From an uncultured Eubacteriales bacterium (GTDB lineage Bacteria > Bacillota > Clostridia > TANB77 > CAG-508): a stretch of DNA of 9,499 nucleotides. Each line of letters opens with the position of its first letter. The stretch's first letter is position 1. Below the pieces are notes generated by a model. It was not told where the DNA came from. It worked only from the letters and a program-made list of their open reading frames with translations, and did no database searches. Shown here in pieces: positions 6,391 through 9,499 of the stretch. Location of the stretch: NCBI GenBank assembly GCA_902488785.1, contig CABTXJ010000025.1, positions 1 to 9,499 of the forward strand. Reading direction: 5' to 3'. The position numbers and the translations under genes are program-made.

Positions 6391-9300
6391 TTATTTTATA
6401 TTACCTTCTTTATCTATCTTTTTTAGTCTCATCCAATTTACAACCATATATATTCCTATAATAGGAACTATTATTGAAAGAATTATTAAAACCACATTTT
6501 CTTTTATACCAGACCTTGGGTAGTCTTCTTCTTGTTTTTTATTTACTATACCTCTATTATTTGGATTATTTAAATTTTGTAATTCCGTATTATTTTCATT
6601 ATTTTGATAAGTTCCATCTGGATTTATTGGAATTAACTCTCCATTTCTAGTTGTAAATATGCTTGCTCCATCATTTCCAGAATTAATTGTATTTCTATTA
6701 TTTTGAGATCCAGTAGTTATAAATCCACCTTGTTGTTGGTCAGGCAATGTATAATCTCTTGGTAATTTCCAACTTGCTACATATACTTGGTCAACATTTT
6801 GCGGAGCATCTACTCTTTGTTGTGTAGAACCTTTCCATCCTGCAAATACAAAACCTGGTTTTTCAGGGGTTGGAACAAAAGGTAATGAAAAACCTTTTTG
6901 TATAATAAATGTAGTTTTGCCATTTATTTTTCCTCCATTTGGATCAAAAACTATTTTTACTTCTTGCCTATTTGGATTAATATTTCCACCACTTATATCT
7001 TTAACCCACGTAGCATAAAATGCAATGTCTTGCCTTTGTTCTCTAGATAGATTAGGTCTCCAACCTTGGAATATATATCCTGCTTTTTTTGGATTTGGCG
7101 GTGCATATTTATCAAGTTTTTCTCCTGAATTAAATTCTCCTTCTTTATATACTTTTTCAACTTTACCTATTTGAGACATTTCGAAAAATGAATATTTATA
7201 CTTTTTTATTGTCCACTTACTTTTTATTTGCATATTTGAATTTATTGGTGTGTTATAATCTATTTTCCATCCATTAAATGTATAGTCTATATTTGTTGGT
7301 TGAGAACTTTCTAATGCCTTTATCACTGCAGGGTTTTCATTTAATGTAGTACCTTCTTTAATTCTAAAAGCTCTTGATCCATTTCCATTTTGAAAATGCC
7401 CCGGAACAGCTATAAATAATATTGTAAGATCTTTCTTTGGTTTTGGATCAGGTTCTGGTTCAGGATCAGGTTCTTCTTTTTTTTCAAATATTGGAGTAAA
7501 CACAGTGTCTTTTCTAATTATAGTTTTTGATATATCTGGACTCCATTTTATAAAAACATATCCTTCTTTTTCAGGTAATTCTTTCGGCCCATTTGCTATA
7601 GAATTTTCTGCTACTTCTTCTTGATAAAATATCTCGCCGCTTTCATCTTTTAAAAACACAACATTGTATTTTTTAGCTTCATCCTTTTTCCATAATGCTC
7701 TAAATGTCATATCTTTATCTACTTTTACATTTACATCATTATCCCATCCTGTAAAAGTATAACCATCTTTTTTAGGTATAATTTTATCTGCTATTTCTTT
7801 AACGTTTGTTCCATTCTGTACATTTTTTTCATAATACACTTCAGATGCTAAGCTATCTTTAAATACCAATTTAAATATTTCAACATATGGAGGCTCTCCT
7901 ACTTTACTAAAAGTTGCATTAAGTGTTACATTTTCATAAATTGGAACACCACCTAATGGTATTGACCATCCTTCAAATTTATCTTTTGAATTTTTTACTA
8001 TATATCTATCTTTAGGTATTGCACCTTTAGTGATAGTTATATACATTTCTTTACCCATTTCTTGATTTGTTTCAGTATCATATATTATTCCATCACTAGT
8101 TTTCAATGTTATTTTTACATGGTTATCTGTTACTTTAGGAAATATATATGCTGAAGCTCTAAATCCTATATTTTTATTTGCCTTTCCAGTATCTCCTCTA
8201 AATGAAAACATTGATTTATTTTTATCTAACTTATCTGATCCTCTAGTTATAAATACATTATCTCCATATGGGTAATCACTTATTCCACTACCTAATGCTG
8301 AATTCTTATCAGAGATTGGAACAGTTGTTTCATATATACCATCTCCATAATTTATATATCTATTTCTTTCTACTTCTTTAATATTATCTGCATATTCTTT
8401 TGCATCAATTTTAAATGGATATAATTCTATTTTACTTTTTATATCTATATCCTTTGATCCAACTTTTTGTGTATTTGATATTTTTAAACTTTTTCCATTT
8501 TCTTCAATTGATTTAGATGAATTAGATATATATGCACTTGTCCATTCTCTTATTCCATCATTTAAATCATAAACTCCTGTTATATTACCAGTCGAACTTT
8601 CTTCTTTATCTTCTATATATGAAACTGTATCTTTATTTGTACCTGCTACACTTTGTGTTAAATAATATATTGCTCCTAATTCGGTATTTCTTGGTAATCC
8701 TACTTTTACAAAATCATCTGTAAATCCATAACTATTTCCTTCAAGCGAAGAATTATCTAACTTACTAAAAGCATCTCCTACTGAAACATTTGTTAATTTA
8801 GTTTTAGAATTTTTAAATTCTGGTGATTTTATATTTCCAGTTGCTTTATATTTTGCAATCCAGAAACCATTTCCCATTACTTTATCTTTGAAAAATGCTG
8901 GATGGATTGTATATCCTTCGGGAATATCTGTCCCGTCTTCTAAAATATATTTTATTTCAATTTTTATATTTTTAGTAATTACATCCTCTGGAAATTTTAC
9001 AGGTTTATAGTTCTTATCCACATAATCATTTTGAATTCTATATCCTTTTAAATCTTTTTTATTTGCATCATTATAGTATGCTATCCTATATGCAAATGTT
9101 GGTATCCAAACCCAATAACTTCCATCTTTTGTTTTAGCGTTTGCCCATCTTTTATCATTATAATCATACCATTTTTCTTTTTCTAAAAAAGGTCCTTTTA
9201 ATTCTTTTTCTTCACCATTTTCCCAATAAATAGCCTTCATTCCTGGTAATAGTGCAGGTTCTCTTGCTTTTCCAAAAGCAATTGGAGTATTTGCATAATT

Positions 9301-9411
9301 ATCTATTTTTTTAGCACTAATATTATATGTATTTTTTAATACACTCAATATTATTATTAATAATACTGAAAGTATCAAATAATATATAATACCTTTTTTA
9401 TACTTTCTCAT
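6391..9411 (-). CDS. Sortase-anchored surface protein with FGE-like head and InlB-type repeats
   Basis: This is a complete gene of 1006 codons plus TAA. Residues 7-26 are a hydrophobic membrane segment after a basic N-terminus. Residues about 45-425 resemble the sulfatase-modifying-factor/FGE-like (C-type lectin) fold found in Firmicute surface and phage proteins: WYDYNDKRWANA (81-92), YWVWIPTFAYRI (99-110), HPAF (170-173), TGNITGVYDLNDG (274-286) and GFRASAYI (416-423). Residues about 431-882 form roughly six degenerate InlB B/Flg_new repeats with G[YF].F.GW and a final [AF]..[WF]. A Pro/Asp/Glu linker lies at 646-661. Residues 890-960 are a Gln/Asn-rich spacer. Residues 964-1006 are YPRSG, a hydrophobic segment and a basic tail, a sorting signal. 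There is no cysteine anywhere, so FGE enzyme activity, which needs Cys, is excluded. It is probably a wall-bound binding protein with unknown ligand. The start is ATG at 9411 with GGAGA 4 nt upstream. Confidence 0.92.
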   Translation of the reverse strand: MRKYKKGIIYYLILSVLLIIILSVLKNTYNISAKKIDNYANTPIAFGKAREPALLPGMKAIYWENGEEKELKGPFLEKEKWYDYNDKRWANAKTKDGSYWVWIPTFAYRIAYYNDANKKDLKGYRIQNDYVDKNYKPVKFPEDVITKNIKIEIKYILEDGTDIPEGYTIHPAFFKDKVMGNGFWIAKYKATGNIKSPEFKNSKTKLTNVSVGDAFSKLDNSSLEGNSYGFTDDFVKVGLPRNTELGAIYYLTQSVAGTNKDTVSYIEDKEESSTGNITGVYDLNDGIREWTSAYISNSSKSIEENGKSLKISNTQKVGSKDIDIKSKIELYPFKIDAKEYADNIKEVERNRYINYGDGIYETTVPISDKNSALGSGISDYPYGDNVFITRGSDKLDKNKSMFSFRGDTGKANKNIGFRASAYIFPKVTDNHVKITLKTSDGIIYDTETNQEMGKEMYITITKGAIPKDRYIVKNSKDKFEGWSIPLGGVPIYENVTLNATFSKVGEPPYVEIFKLVFKDSLASEVYYEKNVQNGTNVKEIADKIIPKKDGYTFTGWDNDVNVKVDKDMTFRALWKKDEAKKYNVVFLKDESGEIFYQEEVAENSIANGPKELPEKEGYVFIKWSPDISKTIIRKDTVFTPIFEKKEEPDPEPEPDPKPKKDLTILFIAVPGHFQNGNGSRAFRIKEGTTLNENPAVIKALESSQPTNIDYTFNGWKIDYNTPINSNMQIKSKWTIKKYKYSFFEMSQIGKVEKVYKEGEFNSGEKLDKYAPPNPKKAGYIFQGWRPNLSREQRQDIAFYATWVKDISGGNINPNRQEVKIVFDPNGGKINGKTTFIIQKGFSLPFVPTPEKPGFVFAGWKGSTQQRVDAPQNVDQVYVASWKLPRDYTLPDQQQGGFITTGSQNNRNTINSGNDGASIFTTRNGELIPINPDGTYQNNENNTELQNLNNPNNRGIVNKKQEEDYPRSGIKENVVLIILSIIVPIIGIYMVVNWMRLKKIDKEGNIK
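6394..6522 (-). other. C-terminal cell-wall sorting signal with variant motif YPRSG
   Basis: Residues 964-968 are YPRSG. They are followed by four residues (IKEN), a hydrophobic segment at about 972-990 (VVLIILSIIVPIIGIYMVV) and a basic tail (MRLKKIDK). This is the layout of a sortase substrate with LPxTG replaced by YPxSG. A simple C-terminal membrane anchor is the alternative reading. The sortase gene is not in the window. Confidence 0.75.
6766..8121 (-). repeat. About six InlB B-type (Flg_new) protein repeats (residues ~431-882)
   Basis: Units of about 65-75 residues are marked by a GW- or KW-type turn and a terminal aromatic: KFEGWSIP (478-485), YTFTGWDND (551-559), YVFIKWSPD (618-626), YTFNGWKID (710-718), YIFQGWRPN (779-787) and FVFAGWKGS (854-862). 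They end in NATF, RALW, TPIF, KSKW, YATW and VASW. These are beta-grasp-like stalk repeats known from Listeria internalins and many Firmicute surface proteins. The copies are strongly diverged in sequence, so they are old rather than recently duplicated. Confidence 0.85.
7445..7474 (-). repeat. Hexanucleotide repeat encoding an (Asp/Glu)-Pro linker
   Basis: On the plus strand the 12-mer GGATCAGGTTCT occurs at 7445-7456 and again at 7463-7474, separated by the related hexamer GGTTCA. Read on the minus strand it encodes alternating Asp/Glu-Pro (within residues 646-656). It lies between the third and fourth InlB-type repeats. The unit is a multiple of three, so gain or loss would lengthen or shorten the linker without changing frame. 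A run of eight T (7477-7484) adjoins it. Confidence 0.75.
8137..9279 (-). other. FGE-like/C-type-lectin-fold domain, non-catalytic (residues ~45-425)
   Basis: The order of motifs (ALLPGMKAIYW, WYDY...RWANA, WVWIP.FAY, HPAF, GFWIAKYKATG, LPRNTELGAIYYLTQS, TGNITGVYDLNDG.REW, GFRASAYI) follows the pattern of Firmicute proteins with this fold. In those proteins the usual forms are WVWIPRFAYKI, GIWVAKFEAS, LMKNSEWGAVAYL and TGNVTGIYDMSGG. The two catalytic cysteines of true formylglycine-generating enzymes are absent. At about 380 residues it is longer than a minimal FGE domain, mostly through a segment around residues 300-410. The call rests on motif memory, not on a search. Confidence 0.7.
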
Positions 9412-9415
9412 ATTT

Positions 9416-9480
9416 TCTCCATTTTTACATAATCATTATAATTACAATTATATTATAATAATTTATAACAAATATGTATA
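9416..9480 (-). promoter_or_regulatory. Ribosome binding site and possible promoter of the 1006-codon gene
   Basis: GGAGA at 9420-9416 lies 4 nt before the ATG. Upstream, a perfect TATAAT (9457-9452) has TATACA (9480-9475) 17 bp before it, a 4-of-6 match to the -35 consensus. Two more overlapping or nearby TATAAT copies occur (9452-9447 and 9440-9435). A start near 9445 would give a leader of about 34 nt. The ribosome site is clear; the promoter is tentative because the DNA is almost pure A and T. Nothing else is seen between 9421 and 9499. Confidence 0.4.
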
Positions 9481-9499
9481 TATATTAAAGTATTTTAAC

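Noticed and set aside
8532..8723. Plus-strand open frame of 63 codons
   Set aside because: It is antisense to the FGE-like domain of the 1006-codon gene and is Leu/His/Tyr-rich low-complexity sequence.
8137..9279. FGE-like domain as target of a diversity-generating retroelement
   Set aside because: Variable proteins of such systems share this fold, but no reverse transcriptase, template repeat or accessory gene is visible in the window, so there is no direct support.
8137..9279. Active formylglycine-generating enzyme
   Set aside because: The protein contains no cysteine, and true enzymes of this family need catalytic cysteines.
1..9411. Alternative genetic code (TGA as Trp)
   Set aside because: Trp positions in both genes use TGG and both frames read through with the standard code; the complete gene ends in TAA.

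Overview
The window is very AT-rich and comes from a Gram-positive, probably anaerobic Firmicute of the Clostridia type. The reasons are: almost exclusive AGA for arginine and A-ending codons, strong GGAGG-type ribosome binding sites, Trp encoded by TGG (standard code), and two large exported surface proteins, one ending in a sortase-type sorting signal. No genus can be assigned from the sequence alone.

Both genes are on the minus strand. Reading in their direction: a short upstream region (9499-9412) with a possible promoter; a complete gene of 1006 codons (9411-6391); a clear intrinsic terminator two bases after its stop; about 465 bases of very AT-rich non-coding DNA (6390-5926) with several inverted repeats and a possible promoter; then a giant gene that starts with TTG at 5925 and is still open at the left edge after 1975 codons.

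The 1006-residue protein has an N-terminal membrane segment, a cysteine-free sulfatase-modifying-factor-like (FGE-like, C-type-lectin-fold) domain, about six degenerate InlB B-type (Flg_new) repeats with an Asp/Glu-Pro linker among them, a Gln/Asn-rich spacer and a C-terminal YPRSG + hydrophobic + basic tail. It looks like a wall-anchored stalk that displays a ligand-binding head.

The giant protein has an N-terminal membrane segment or signal, a candidate internal Cys-Gln thioester domain (Cys160, Gln416), a helical module, and at least two SdrD-B-like beta domains. The second of these is close to the window edge. It also looks like a surface adhesin, and its C-terminal anchor, if it has one, is outside the window. 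The two genes are co-directional but separated by a terminator, so they are probably two transcription units of one cell-surface locus. No sortase, transposase, RNA gene, CRISPR array or defence gene is visible. The parts most worth a second look are the candidate thioester pair, the FGE-like head on an anchored stalk, and the inverted-repeat cluster in front of the giant gene.
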